Source of the DNA: Labrenzia sp. DG1229
GTDB lineage: Bacteria; Pseudomonadota; Alphaproteobacteria; Rhizobiales; Stappiaceae
Assembly: GCF_000521215.1 (NCBI RefSeq)
Contig: NZ_KI928921.1
Span: forward strand, 387,838 to 439,296
DNA length: 51,459 bases
Direction: 5' to 3'
Shown here piece after piece: positions 33,464 through 42,074 of the stretch (position 1 is its first letter; every line of letters starts with the position of its first letter). Under the pieces are notes generated by a model, which ran no database searches, was not told the DNA's origin, and saw only the letters and a program-made list of their open reading frames with translations. Position numbers and translations under genes: made by a program.

Positions 33464-33498
33464 AGAAAAGGAACGGATTTGCGATCCGCTCCCTTTCT
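33464..33498. terminator. Long stem-loop between convergent LysR and bioY genes
   Basis: A 15-base stem (33464-33478 with 33484-33498, loop TTGCG) is complete on the minus strand with two G-U pairs and has two A-C mismatches on the plus strand. It would end the pxp/bioY operon and possibly the LysR transcript. Confidence 0.7.
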
Positions 33499-33529
33499 CC
33501 GGACTTTCCGGGAATGCAGGAAAGGTCAG

Positions 33530-34123
33530 TCAGGACTGCCGGGAACCGATTATCTTCCAGATCATGGGCAAGAGTGCAGCGGCCAGCAGCATCTTGGCTG
33601 CGTCGCCGAACAGGAAAGGGGTCATGCCCCAATCCAGCACCGGCTTGTCCCAGCCGACGACCGTACCGAGCCACAGCAGGCCGGGCACGTAGATCACGAC
33701 ATTGCCGACGATCATGGCGATTGCGGTCGTGAAGACATTGCGGTCGAAACCCCGTTCGGCGAGATAGCCGACGACAGCTGCGGCCAGCACGAAGCCGAGC
33801 AGATAACCACCGGTCGGGCCAATCATGTAGGCCAGCCCGATTCCCATTTCCGGGGTGCCGGCAAAGACCGGCAATCCGGCAAGGCCCTGTGCGAGATAAA
33901 GGCCGACGGTCGCTGCGCCGAGCCGCACGCCGAAGCCCATGCCGATCGCCAGAACGACAAGGGTCTGCATGGTTATGGGAACGGGATAAAACGGCACCTG
34001 AATTTTCGCCGAAACCCAGAGGGCCATACTTCCCAGGACCGCAAGCGCCAGAGTGCGCAGCCCTGGATGATTGCTTTGCCAGAGCATGTCGGCAAGCGTG
34101 GCATGTTTCTGCGTGCTGATCAT
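33530..34123 (-). CDS. bioY: Biotin transporter S component BioY
   Basis: BioY (197 residues) is the substrate-capture membrane subunit of ECF-type biotin importers. Six hydrophobic segments are visible. Family landmarks are KIQVPFYPVPITMQTLVVLA, GAATVGLYLAQGLAGLPVFAG, and the GPTGGYLLGFVLAA segment. ATG 34123 has AAGGA upstream; the frame upstream is rejected because it overlaps pxpC. No bioM or bioN is adjacent; solitary BioY proteins are known to work alone or with shared modules. As the last gene of an operon with a biotin carboxylase and its carrier protein, it probably secures biotin for that enzyme. Confidence 0.95.
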   Translation of the reverse strand: MISTQKHATLADMLWQSNHPGLRTLALAVLGSMALWVSAKIQVPFYPVPITMQTLVVLAIGMGFGVRLGAATVGLYLAQGLAGLPVFAGTPEMGIGLAYMIGPTGGYLLGFVLAAAVVGYLAERGFDRNVFTTAIAMIVGNVVIYVPGLLWLGTVVGWDKPVLDWGMTPFLFGDAAKMLLAAALLPMIWKIIGSRQS

Positions 34124-34148
34124 TGCGAATTCCTTGTTTCGGTTCTGC

Positions 34149-35123
34149 TCAGGCAAGGGCCTGACGCATGTTTTCAATCGCTGCGGCCCGTTCGCGGCGT
34201 GCTGACAGTGCCGTGTGCATGTTCACTTTCACGAACCGGGTTTCCGTATGGGGTTGAAGTTGTCCGATCAGGTCCATATCGGCTGAAATCACGGTGCCAA
34301 CCATGAAATACCCGCCACCGGAAACCGCGTCGCGGTGCAGGATGATCGGCTCGGTGCCGCTTGGTATCTGTATGGAACCGTAGGGATAGCAGGCATCGGT
34401 GATGTTGGAGGGATCGGATCCCGCACCGAAGGGCGGTTCCCTGTCGACAAATTCGATCGGGGCGCCGCCCTGGAAGCGGTAACCCATGCGATCGGCCTCA
34501 GAGGCGACCTTCCAGGTATCCTGGAAAAACCGGTCGAGCGACCGTTCGCTGACGCGGTGAGCATAGAGCCCGGGCAAGACCCGCAGCTCCGCCGGTTTGT
34601 CCGGGCCGCGCCGCAGGTTTGCCGGAATTGTCGTTCCTTCCGCGATTGTCACGGAGGCATTTCCGACGGGCAATACATCGCCCGGTTGAATGGCCCTGCC
34701 GTTCACGCCGCCGAGCGCACCGATTGCATAGGTCGACCGGCTGCCGAGATTGGCGGGCGTCTCTATGCCGCCGGCGACAGCAATGTAGGCCCTGGCTCCG
34801 GCGCGCAGATAGTCAAAAGACAGGACCTGTCCCTTTTTGACCTTGAGCGTCGTCCAGGTGTCCCGAACCTCGCCGTCAATCTTCGGCGGAAGTTCGGCGC
34901 CGGTTATGGCGATCAGCGTGTCCTCGTTGAACTCGAGCTCGGGACCCATGAACACGGCCTCGAGGCATGCAGCTCCCTCGTCATTGCCGACGAGCATGTT
35001 TGCGGCCCGCAGGGCAAGCCTGTCCATGGCACCGCCGATCGGAATGCCGAGGTGGTAGTAGCCCGGACGGCCGAGGTCCTGGACCGTTGTTGCAAGTCCA
35101 GCAGATTTTACATTAACCGGCAT
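34149..35123 (-). CDS. pxpC: PxpC/KipA family carboxyltransferase-domain protein (AHS2)
   Basis: A 324-residue protein of the KipA/AHS2 family, known as subunit C of ATP-dependent 5-oxoprolinase and homologous to the carboxyltransferase part of urea carboxylase. Landmarks are GLATTVQDLGRPGYYHLGIP, GGAMDRLALRAANMLVGN, the middle SRSTYAIGALGGVNGRAIQP and the RMGYRFQGGAPI segment, then DAVSGGGYFMVGTV near the end. The start at 35123 overlaps the pxpB stop by 11 bases. The partner pxpB lies directly upstream, and a biotin carboxylase and carrier precede that. This makes a lactam or urea-like carboxylating complex plausible. Confidence 0.92.
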   Translation of the reverse strand: MPVNVKSAGLATTVQDLGRPGYYHLGIPIGGAMDRLALRAANMLVGNDEGAACLEAVFMGPELEFNEDTLIAITGAELPPKIDGEVRDTWTTLKVKKGQVLSFDYLRAGARAYIAVAGGIETPANLGSRSTYAIGALGGVNGRAIQPGDVLPVGNASVTIAEGTTIPANLRRGPDKPAELRVLPGLYAHRVSERSLDRFFQDTWKVASEADRMGYRFQGGAPIEFVDREPPFGAGSDPSNITDACYPYGSIQIPSGTEPIILHRDAVSGGGYFMVGTVISADMDLIGQLQPHTETRFVKVNMHTALSARRERAAAIENMRQALA

Positions 35124-35988
35124 TGAGAACCTCCAGAAGCTTGGCGTTGGTGCCATCGATGTCCCGGTTGAAATCGTCCAGTGAAAAGACGACTTCGCGA
35201 ATACGTGGACTGAACGTGTTCGCCTCGACCTCCTTCAGGTTCCTTTCGTATTCTTCCCGGGTGATCGGTTTCCATTTCACGATGTCGCCGGGTTTGAAGA
35301 AGACGAGGAAGTCCTTCAGGTAATTGACCTTTTGTTCCGGGTCGTAAATCGGCATGGGCGTGATGCCGAACATCTGGTAGCCGCCGGCGCCGCGGACTGA
35401 GTAAATGCAGGAAAAACAGCCGCCGTACCCGACCGTCAGCCTGGGCGTGTCGGTTCGTGGGCGCAAATATTTCGGCACCTGGATCTGCCGCTTCCGATCG
35501 ACCATCTGATAGAGGAACGGCAAGCCGGAGACGAAGCCGACCATGGAGACAAACCATGGCGAGGCGGAATGGGCCTGGATGAAATCCGCAACAGTGTCGT
35601 ACCCGTTGATCCGCGCGGCATATTCGATATCCGTCGCCTCCGGGTCCTGATGCCTTTCTCGGAACCTCATCAGCGTCTCATGTGTCCACGGGTCCTGGTA
35701 ATAGACCGGAATTTCGATGATGCGCGTGTTGAGAACCGCTTCTTCCTTGTCAGCGATTTCTTCCATTCGCTTCAACTCGGACATGAGATCATCCGGATGG
35801 ATCAGATCCGGGTCGAACTTGATCTGAAACGATGCATTGGCGGGGCAGATCTCGGTCACGCCCCTGATATCGGCGTTCCTGACGGCATTGGTCATCGAGA
35901 GAGCCTTGAAGAATGCCTCCAGGGACATTTCCTCGTTGACTTCCACGAAGATATGCTCGTCGCCTCCGAATGTGTATCTCGAGCTCAT
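35113..35988 (-). CDS. pxpB: PxpB/KipI family carboxyltransferase-domain protein (AHS1), long form
   Basis: A 291-residue AHS1/KipI-type protein. It is longer than the roughly 220-230 residues of standard PxpB. It starts MSSRYTFGGDEHIFVEVNEE and has MTNAVRNADIRGVTEICPAN and SFQIKFDPDLIHPDDLM, with a central insert (YYQDPWTHETLMRFRERHQD to about AARINGYDTVADFIQAHSAS) before the conserved GFVSGLPFLYQM and VGYGGCFSCIYSVRGAGGYQ. The conserved part corresponds to the lactam-site region in KipI and urea carboxylase. Start 35988 lies ten bases after the accC-like stop. The long form suggests a subfamily closer to urea carboxylase than to PxpB of Bacillus or E. coli; that is inference. Confidence 0.88.
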   Translation of the reverse strand: MSSRYTFGGDEHIFVEVNEEMSLEAFFKALSMTNAVRNADIRGVTEICPANASFQIKFDPDLIHPDDLMSELKRMEEIADKEEAVLNTRIIEIPVYYQDPWTHETLMRFRERHQDPEATDIEYAARINGYDTVADFIQAHSASPWFVSMVGFVSGLPFLYQMVDRKRQIQVPKYLRPRTDTPRLTVGYGGCFSCIYSVRGAGGYQMFGITPMPIYDPEQKVNYLKDFLVFFKPGDIVKWKPITREEYERNLKEVEANTFSPRIREVVFSLDDFNRDIDGTNAKLLEVLNAG

Positions 35989-35998
35989 CTGGATCTCC

Positions 35999-37369
35999 CT
36001 ACTGGCTTGAGAGTTTGTCTGAATTTGCCTCGAGCCAGGGCTCCAGCCATTTCGTATGAACGTCGCCGGACAGAACATCCGGCGCCTCCGCGAGCGCCTT
36101 GAAGAGCGGCGCCGTGGTCTTGAGGCCGTCCAGCCCGAGCTCGCAGATTGCCCGTTTCAGGCGGATGATGGCTTTCTCGCGAGAGTCGGCGCTGACGATC
36201 AGCTTGCCCAGCAGCGAGTCGTAGAAAGGCGGGATCTGATAGCCCTGATAAAGCATGTGATCGAAGCGCACCCCGGGTCCGCCGGGGATGCGCAGATCAC
36301 CGACAACTCCCGGAAAGGGCATGAAATTCGCGGCAGGATCCTCCGCATTGATGCGCACTTCGATCGCATGGCCACGATAGGTGACGTCTTCCTGCCGGAC
36401 CGACAGGGGCTGGCCTCCGGCCACGGCGATCATTTCTGCCAGCAGGTCGATGCCGGTAATGCTCTCCGTGACCGGGTGTTCGACCTGGATCCTGGTGTTC
36501 ATTTCGATGAAGTAGTAGTCGCCGCTGGCATCGTCGTAGAGATATTCGATCGTGCCGGCACCCTTGTACCTGACAGCCGCCGCGAGGGCGACGGCGGATG
36601 CACACAGCCTCTCGCGGACGTCGGACGAGAGTGCGGCCGACGGAGCTTCTTCCCAGACCTTCTGGCGCCGCCGCTGCAGGGAACACTCACGTTCGTAGCA
36701 ATGAATGAAGTTTTCTCCGTCACCGAGAATCTGGACCTCGATGTGTCTTGCGCGTTCGATCACCTTTTCAAGGTAAAGCCCGCCGTCACCGAATGCTGCC
36801 TCTGCTTCGGAAGACGCCTGCGGTGCCAGCGCCATGAATTCCCCGGCACTGTTCGCGATCCGGATACCCCGGCCGCCACCGCCGGCCGTTGCCTTGATCA
36901 TCACGGGAAAGCCGATGTTTTCCGCAAGTCTGCAGGCCTCGTTCAGATCGTCTATCACGCCCTGACTGCCGGGGACGGTTGGGACGCCGGCCTCCGTTGC
37001 TGCCTGGCGGGCGGACGCCTTGTCTCCCATGCGGCGGATGACATCACCGGACGGGCCGACAAATGTTATGCCCGCCGCAGCGACCGCATCCGCGAATTCC
37101 GCGTTTTCGGCCAGAAATCCGTAGCCCGGGTGAATGGCATCTGCACCCGTTTCCCTGGCGGCCTTCAAAACCGCATCAATATCGAGGTAGGACTTTTTTG
37201 CTGCGGGCGGGCCGATTTCGACGGCCTCATCGGCCATTTGCACAGCAAGCGACGTTTCATCGGCAGAGCTGTAAACCTGGACTGTTTTCAGCCCGAGTTC
37301 CTTCGCCGCGCGAATGATCCGCACTGCGATTTCACCGCGATTTGCAATGAGTATCTTGGACAGGGACAT
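35999..37369 (-). CDS. Biotin carboxylase subunit (AccC-like)
   Basis: A 456-residue ATP-grasp biotin carboxylase. It reads MSLSKILIANRGEIAVRIIR, HPGYGFLAENAEFADAVAAA, IKATAGGGGRGIRIAN (ATP-grasp loop), HCYERECSLQRRRQKVWEEA and NTRIQVEHPVTESITGIDL; the last is the biotin carboxylase signature. It carboxylates biotin on the carrier encoded just upstream. Start 37369 is used in place of ATG 37384 because it matches the AccC N-terminus. It sits between a carrier and PxpB/PxpC, not with acyl-CoA carboxyltransferases, so it most likely serves a PxpBC-type carboxyltransferase rather than fatty-acid synthesis. Confidence 0.94.
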   Translation of the reverse strand: MSLSKILIANRGEIAVRIIRAAKELGLKTVQVYSSADETSLAVQMADEAVEIGPPAAKKSYLDIDAVLKAARETGADAIHPGYGFLAENAEFADAVAAAGITFVGPSGDVIRRMGDKASARQAATEAGVPTVPGSQGVIDDLNEACRLAENIGFPVMIKATAGGGGRGIRIANSAGEFMALAPQASSEAEAAFGDGGLYLEKVIERARHIEVQILGDGENFIHCYERECSLQRRRQKVWEEAPSAALSSDVRERLCASAVALAAAVRYKGAGTIEYLYDDASGDYYFIEMNTRIQVEHPVTESITGIDLLAEMIAVAGGQPLSVRQEDVTYRGHAIEVRINAEDPAANFMPFPGVVGDLRIPGGPGVRFDHMLYQGYQIPPFYDSLLGKLIVSADSREKAIIRLKRAICELGLDGLKTTAPLFKALAEAPDVLSGDVHTKWLEPWLEANSDKLSSQ

Positions 37370-37380
37370 GGAAGCTCCGA

Positions 37381-37623
37381 TCACCCTTCGATTTCCGCGA
37401 GAACCTGACCGGGCATGATGGCGTCTTCATTTTCCACCTTGAACGCCCGGATGGTGCCGTCCGCATCGGAAATGACTTCGTGGAATGATTTCATCACCTC
37501 GATCAGGCCAATGACGTCTCCCTTGGAAACCGCGTCGCCCTCTTCCTTGTAGTTGGGATCGGAAGGTGCGGGTTTGCGGTAGAACACACCCGGCAGCATC
37601 GCCCTGACTTCGTGGATTTCCAT
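37381..37623 (-). CDS. Biotin carboxyl carrier protein (short BCCP)
   Basis: An 80-residue single-domain biotin carrier, much shorter than housekeeping AccB (about 150 residues). The biotinylation site is K45 in IEVMKSF, a variant of the usual EAMKM. The order MLPGVFYRKPAPSDPNYKEE, VSKGDVIGLIEVMKSFHEV and GTIRAFKVENEDAIMPGQVL is normal for the lipoyl/biotinyl fold. ATG 37623 is chosen; extra upstream codons overlap pxpA. It is directly followed by the biotin carboxylase. The lack of the N-terminal AccB region also argues against a fatty-acid role. Confidence 0.92.
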   Translation of the reverse strand: MEIHEVRAMLPGVFYRKPAPSDPNYKEEGDAVSKGDVIGLIEVMKSFHEVISDADGTIRAFKVENEDAIMPGQVLAEIEG

Positions 37624-37664
37624 GATTGATATTCCCCTCTTGCCTTGTTCGGTCAGCCGACTGA

Positions 37665-38396
37665 TCAAGCGGCCTCGATGTAGTCTTCAAGCGCCGATCG
37701 GACGGCCTTTGCGATGTCCACCACGTTGGGTGTGTCGGAATGAATGCAGATTGTTTTCGCGGTAACCGGCACATCCTCTCCGGTAACACTCGTGACCTTG
37801 CCTTCGGTGACAGCGCGCAGTGCCTTCTGGCCGACCGACTGGGGATCGAGCACGGGATGTTCCCGTGTGATCAGCAGCTTGCCGTTTTGATCGTAGTCAA
37901 GATCGGCAAAGAATTCGGCGACAAACTCCAGACCTCGAGCAGTGTAGATCTCCTCGTGAAGCGTGCCGCTCAAGCCGAAGACAGGGACCGCGTAGGCGTG
38001 ACAGGCATCGCAGATGGCATGGGCGATGTGTTCTTCGCGGGCCGCCATTCCGTAAAGCGCCCCGTGCGGCTTCATGTGGCAGAGTTGAATTCCCGCCGCG
38101 TCCAGAAACCCTTTCAGGGCGCCGATCTGGTAGAGAATGATGTTTGCCATCTCCTCGCGATCGATCTTCATCTCGCGCCGGCCGAAACCAGACAGGTCCG
38201 GCAGGGAAAAATGTGCCCCGACCTTGACGCCGTGACGGGCGCAGAGTTCGACGGTTCTGCGGATGTGGTTCGGGTCCGAGCCGTGGAATCCGCAGGCGAT
38301 ATTTGCTTCGGTGATGTAGGGCATGATGGCTTCGTCGTTGCCCATCTTGTAGATGCCGAAGCTCTCTCCCATGTCGCAATTTATATTTGTCTGCAT
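37665..38396 (-). CDS. pxpA: PxpA (LamB/YcsF family), 5-oxoprolinase subunit A
   Basis: A 243-residue LamB/YcsF-family protein. In established systems PxpA with PxpB and PxpC hydrolyses 5-oxoproline to glutamate using ATP. The sequence shows NINCDMGESFGIYKMGNDEA, NIACGFHGSDPNHIRRTVEL, GVKVGAHFSLPDLSGFGRRE, the HMKPHGALYGMAA motif and ICIHSDTPNVVDIAKAVRSA. These are the metal- and substrate-site positions of the family. It starts at ATG 38396, ten bases after the permease stop, and precedes the carrier and biotin carboxylase. The substrate in this operon may not be 5-oxoproline. Confidence 0.93.
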   Translation of the reverse strand: MQTNINCDMGESFGIYKMGNDEAIMPYITEANIACGFHGSDPNHIRRTVELCARHGVKVGAHFSLPDLSGFGRREMKIDREEMANIILYQIGALKGFLDAAGIQLCHMKPHGALYGMAAREEHIAHAICDACHAYAVPVFGLSGTLHEEIYTARGLEFVAEFFADLDYDQNGKLLITREHPVLDPQSVGQKALRAVTEGKVTSVTGEDVPVTAKTICIHSDTPNVVDIAKAVRSALEDYIEAA

Positions 38397-38406
38397 GTTC
38401 TGGCTC

Positions 38407-39435
38407 TTAGTCTTTGAGGGATGCGACGTAGCGCAAGCGGATCTGGTCGGCGATGACTGCAAGGATCAGCAATCCACCGAGGACCACCGTCTGCAGGTAG
38501 GATTCAATGCGTGCGAGGTTCATGCCGTTCTGGACCAGTCCGATGAAGAGAGCTCCCAGAATGACGTTTTCCAGGCGACCCACGCCGCCGCGCAAACTGA
38601 CACCGGCGATCACACAGGCGGCAATCGATTCGAGTGGCATGGACGCTCCGATATTGGCTTCTCCCGTATCCAGCCGGGCTGTCAGCAGCATGCCGGCGAC
38701 TGATGCCATGGCAGCGCACATGATGTATGTCCAAAGCAGTGTTGCCCTGGTGTTGATGCCTGAAAGTCCTGCAGCCTTGGCGTTGCCGCCGACGGCATAG
38801 ATGTATCGACCGAACGGGGTGCGGTAGAGATAGACGAACAGCAGGACGGCAAGCAGGGCGGCGACATAGATCGGAGTGTGGATCCCAAGGAAGGAACCGA
38901 AACCGAATACATCCCCGAAAGCCTGCGGCATGCCGTAGACCGGTGTTCCGCCTGTCAGAAACAGGGCAATGCCGAAGCCGACGGACGTCATGCCGAGCGA
39001 CATCATGAAAGGCGAGACGCCGAAAAACGCGACACCGATACCATTGCACACACCGATCATGGTTCCCGCGACGATGCCAGCGAAGCAACCGATAAAAATA
39101 GCCAGCCAGACAGCGTCAGGCATCGCGGCATAAGTGGCAGCCATCGCCATCGCACCGACGACGGACGTCAAGGCAAGTGTGGTTCCAACAGACAGATCGA
39201 AACCGCCGGTCAGCAGAGCGAGCATCTGCCCCATCGACACGATGGTCAGAAAGACCGATTGCCTCAGGACGTTCAGCAGATTTCGACCGGTCAGGAAATT
39301 GTCGGACAGGATCGTGAACACGACAACGGCAATCACCAGCAGAAACGGAAGGATCCCCAATCTGACGAACACCTTCTTCGGCAGATCCGCCAAAGTGCTC
39401 GAACTCGCTGCAGAGCTTTCGGATGAGACGGTCAT
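38407..39435 (-). CDS. RbsC-type ABC transporter permease
   Basis: A 342-residue inner-membrane permease of the carbohydrate-type (CUT2/RbsC) branch. About nine to ten hydrophobic segments are present, and the family landmarks are LTGGFDLSVGTTLALTSVVG, GRYIYAVGGNAKAAGLSGIN and LESIAACVIAGVSLRGGVGR. Its start touches the end of the ATPase gene. The operon encodes one permease only, so a homodimer is expected. The substrate need not be a sugar: CUT2-type systems also import nucleosides, autoinducers and other small molecules, and here the operon encodes lactamase-like enzymes. Confidence 0.93.
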   Translation of the reverse strand: MTVSSESSAASSSTLADLPKKVFVRLGILPFLLVIAVVVFTILSDNFLTGRNLLNVLRQSVFLTIVSMGQMLALLTGGFDLSVGTTLALTSVVGAMAMAATYAAMPDAVWLAIFIGCFAGIVAGTMIGVCNGIGVAFFGVSPFMMSLGMTSVGFGIALFLTGGTPVYGMPQAFGDVFGFGSFLGIHTPIYVAALLAVLLFVYLYRTPFGRYIYAVGGNAKAAGLSGINTRATLLWTYIMCAAMASVAGMLLTARLDTGEANIGASMPLESIAACVIAGVSLRGGVGRLENVILGALFIGLVQNGMNLARIESYLQTVVLGGLLILAVIADQIRLRYVASLKD

Positions 39436-40998
39436 TCAAACCTCTTCTCGTTCAAAGAAATGGGCCAGGACATTGGCTTCCGTGATGTCGTCACCGGCGA
39501 GTTCGGCCTGGATCTCGCCGCGATAGAAGACGTAAGTCCGATTGGTCAGGTGAAGGATTTCGGGAAGGTCGGACGAAATCAGCAAAATGGCCGCTCCGTT
39601 TTCGCTGAGTTCGGCAATAAACTGGTAGATGGCCGCGCGTGTGCCGACATCGACGCCGACGGTCGGCTCATCGAAGACAATCAGATCGAACTCGCGGGTA
39701 AGGCTGCGCGCAAGCATCAGCTTCTGCTGGTTGCCACCGGAAAACTGTCCCGCGAGACGCTCGATACGGCGGGGAGACAGGTTCAGCCGGTCGGCAAGTT
39801 CGGATGCGACACGGTTCTCCGCACGTGTGTTCAGGAACAAGCCTGCCGATAGCGGTGCGTTGGTCAACGAGGCGAGACTGATGTTCTCTCGGGCAGGCCG
39901 CATCATCATCAGCCCGTCGGACCGGCGGTCCGATGGCAGATACATGAAACCGCGCTTGAGCATGTCCCGGGTTTTCGGCTTGCCGACGTCCTGTCCCTTG
40001 AAACGGATTCTGCCGCTTTCTATCGGGTACGAGCCGAAACTGGCCTGGGCGAATTTTGATTTTCCGGAGCCAACCAGCCCCGCAAATCCGACGATTTCAC
40101 CGCGGCGGACTAAGGCTGACGCGCCGTTTAGCCCGCCAGAACCGGGCGTGTGCAGGTTTTCGACTTCCAGAATCGTATCGCCCGGATTGTAATTCACTTT
40201 CGGAAATATCTGACCGACAACGCGTCCGGTCATCAGTTCCACAAGGCGATCTTCGCCGGTCGTAGCGGCATCAACCGTGTCGATGAACCTGCCATCGCGC
40301 AAGATGGTGATCCGGTCTCCGATTTCGCGGATTTCCGCCATGCGATGGGTAATGTAGATGATGCCGACCCCGCGTTTCCTGAGTTTGGCAACCAGCTTGA
40401 ACAACTGCTCGGTCTCATGGTTTGTCAGCGACGCGGTCGGCTCGTCGAGAATGAGAACCGACGGATCTGTGCGGAAAGCCTTGGCAATCTCGACCATCTG
40501 CTGTTCCGCACGCGTGAGGTGATCGACGCGGCGGCCAGGCTTCAAATGAAAATCGAGGTTTTTCAGAATCTCCTCGGCTTTTGCCTTCTGTTCCCGGGGG
40601 CGAAGAAAACCGCCCTGTGTCGGTTCGGCACCCAGAAACATGTTCTCGGCAACCGTCATCTGCGGAATGAGCGAGAACTCCTGAAAGACCGCGCTGATGC
40701 CCAGTTCCCTTGCTTCATGAACGCTGCCGAGATGAACCTCTTTTCCTTCGAACAGGATCTTGCCGCTGGTGGGATGATTTGCACCCGCCAGCATCGAGAT
40801 CAACGTCGACTTGCCGGCACCGTTTTCACCGAAGAGTATGTGGACCTCACCGCTGCGCAGGTCGAAATTCATTTCGTTGAGGGCGCGGATACCGGGATAG
40901 TCCTTGGTCAGGCTTTCGGTCCTGAGGAGCGGGTGCGCGCTGGCGCGCGCACCCTCCCCAACCTCCTGGACCATTGCATCCGAGGCTTGAGAGACCAT
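39436..40998 (-). CDS. RbsA-type ABC transporter ATP-binding protein
   Basis: A 520-residue protein with two tandem ATPase domains, as in RbsA/MglA. The first domain has Walker A GENGAGKST, the signature region LTRAEQQMVEIAKAF and LILDEPTASLT. The second has a degenerate Walker A (GLVGSGKSKF), signature FSGGNQQKLMLARSL and DEPTVGVDVGTRAAIYQFIA. This one-intact, one-degenerate arrangement is normal for the family. It lies two bases after the binding-protein gene and abuts the permease gene. Confidence 0.95.
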   Translation of the reverse strand: MVSQASDAMVQEVGEGARASAHPLLRTESLTKDYPGIRALNEMNFDLRSGEVHILFGENGAGKSTLISMLAGANHPTSGKILFEGKEVHLGSVHEARELGISAVFQEFSLIPQMTVAENMFLGAEPTQGGFLRPREQKAKAEEILKNLDFHLKPGRRVDHLTRAEQQMVEIAKAFRTDPSVLILDEPTASLTNHETEQLFKLVAKLRKRGVGIIYITHRMAEIREIGDRITILRDGRFIDTVDAATTGEDRLVELMTGRVVGQIFPKVNYNPGDTILEVENLHTPGSGGLNGASALVRRGEIVGFAGLVGSGKSKFAQASFGSYPIESGRIRFKGQDVGKPKTRDMLKRGFMYLPSDRRSDGLMMMRPARENISLASLTNAPLSAGLFLNTRAENRVASELADRLNLSPRRIERLAGQFSGGNQQKLMLARSLTREFDLIVFDEPTVGVDVGTRAAIYQFIAELSENGAAILLISSDLPEILHLTNRTYVFYRGEIQAELAGDDITEANVLAHFFEREEV

Positions 40999-41000
40999 TG

Positions 41001-42074
41001 TCAGTCGACCCGGAAAACCGGTTTAAAGCCATCCGGCGCGAGGGTGGAGGACGCATCGAACTCACCCAGATTGCCCTGATGCACCACGTAAAGGGCCGGG
41101 CCGACATGCTTTTCATAGGCTTCGCCTTCCAGCGCACGCACGGCAATATCGACGGCGATGCGGCCCTGAAGGACCGTTGAGTCGGTCGGTGCGGCGAGAA
41201 TCTGGCCGCGTTTCAAGCCTTGCGCGACGCCGGGCGTGAAGTAGTAGGACGCAACCTTGATCTGGTCCGTCAGGCCGCGGGAGCGCAGGATCGGCACAGC
41301 GACTTCTGCCGTGACAGCTGTTCCGACGACGTAGGCGAGATCGGGATGTGCCTCGAGCGTGTCTTCGACAAGCTTGGCCTGTACTTCCTTGCCGGTGTCA
41401 CCGTACTTGGTTTCCACGAGCTCGATGTCGCTGCCTTCGACGGCCTTTGCAAAACCTGCATTGCCGGCTTCCACCCATCCAGCTCCGGAGGGGCCGGGGA
41501 ACCAGGCAACCTTTGCCTTGCCGGAGCCGGCCGGGTGCAGCTTGGCAAGGTATTCCCCTGTTTTCGCGCCCATTTCACCGAAAGACACAAGAGATTTCGC
41601 GGTGATTTCCTTGGAAGAAATTCCGTTGATAACGTCAATGACCGGGATGTCCTTGGAACGGATTTCCTGAATAAGGTTGTTGAGGCCCTCTGCGGAAATC
41701 GCACCGATGATCACGGCATCGGCACCGGCGGAGACACAGTCCTCAATCTGGGAAATCTGCTTGTTGAGTTCGGTATATCCACCCGCCTCGACGACCTGCA
41801 TCTTGACACCCAGACGTTTGGCTTCTTCCGTCACGCCATAGTCCACGCCGAGCCAGTATGCGTCTTTCATATGCGGAAAGGAGACACATACTTCCCAGGG
41901 TTTGGAGGCCTTGTCGAGCGGCACATAGGTGAAGTCCCGCCTCGGGCTGTCCATGTCGAAGGCCGGCTCCCAGACCTGAACCGGAACCGGGAACCAGTTT
42001 GCGGCCGACGCGGCCGTCACGGCTGCGAACGATATCGCCGTCGAGGCCAACAGGCCCACCAGAGTTCTTTTCAT
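41001..42074 (-). CDS. TorT/RbsB-type periplasmic binding protein
   Basis: A 357-residue exported binding protein and first gene of the nine-gene operon. The signal peptide ends near AASA (residue 24). The mature N-terminus WFPVPVQVWEPAFDMDSPRR resembles TorT-type proteins, then come VCVSFPHMKDAYWLGVDYGV, KQISQIEDCVSAGADAVIIG, PVIDVINGISSKEI and VASYYFTPGVAQGLKRGQIL, the two-lobe type-1 periplasmic-binding-protein layout. TorT binds TMAO with TorS; here an ABC transporter follows, so import is the likely role. The ligand is unknown and is probably the substrate of the PxpABC-biotin carboxylase set. AAGGGGAACGAG precedes ATG 42074. Confidence 0.9.
   Translation of the reverse strand: MKRTLVGLLASTAISFAAVTAASAANWFPVPVQVWEPAFDMDSPRRDFTYVPLDKASKPWEVCVSFPHMKDAYWLGVDYGVTEEAKRLGVKMQVVEAGGYTELNKQISQIEDCVSAGADAVIIGAISAEGLNNLIQEIRSKDIPVIDVINGISSKEITAKSLVSFGEMGAKTGEYLAKLHPAGSGKAKVAWFPGPSGAGWVEAGNAGFAKAVEGSDIELVETKYGDTGKEVQAKLVEDTLEAHPDLAYVVGTAVTAEVAVPILRSRGLTDQIKVASYYFTPGVAQGLKRGQILAAPTDSTVLQGRIAVDIAVRALEGEAYEKHVGPALYVVHQGNLGEFDASSTLAPDGFKPVFRVD

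Noticed and set aside
36056..37408. Plus-strand open frame of 450 codons
   Set aside because: It is antisense to the biotin carboxylase gene, which has full family motifs on the other strand.
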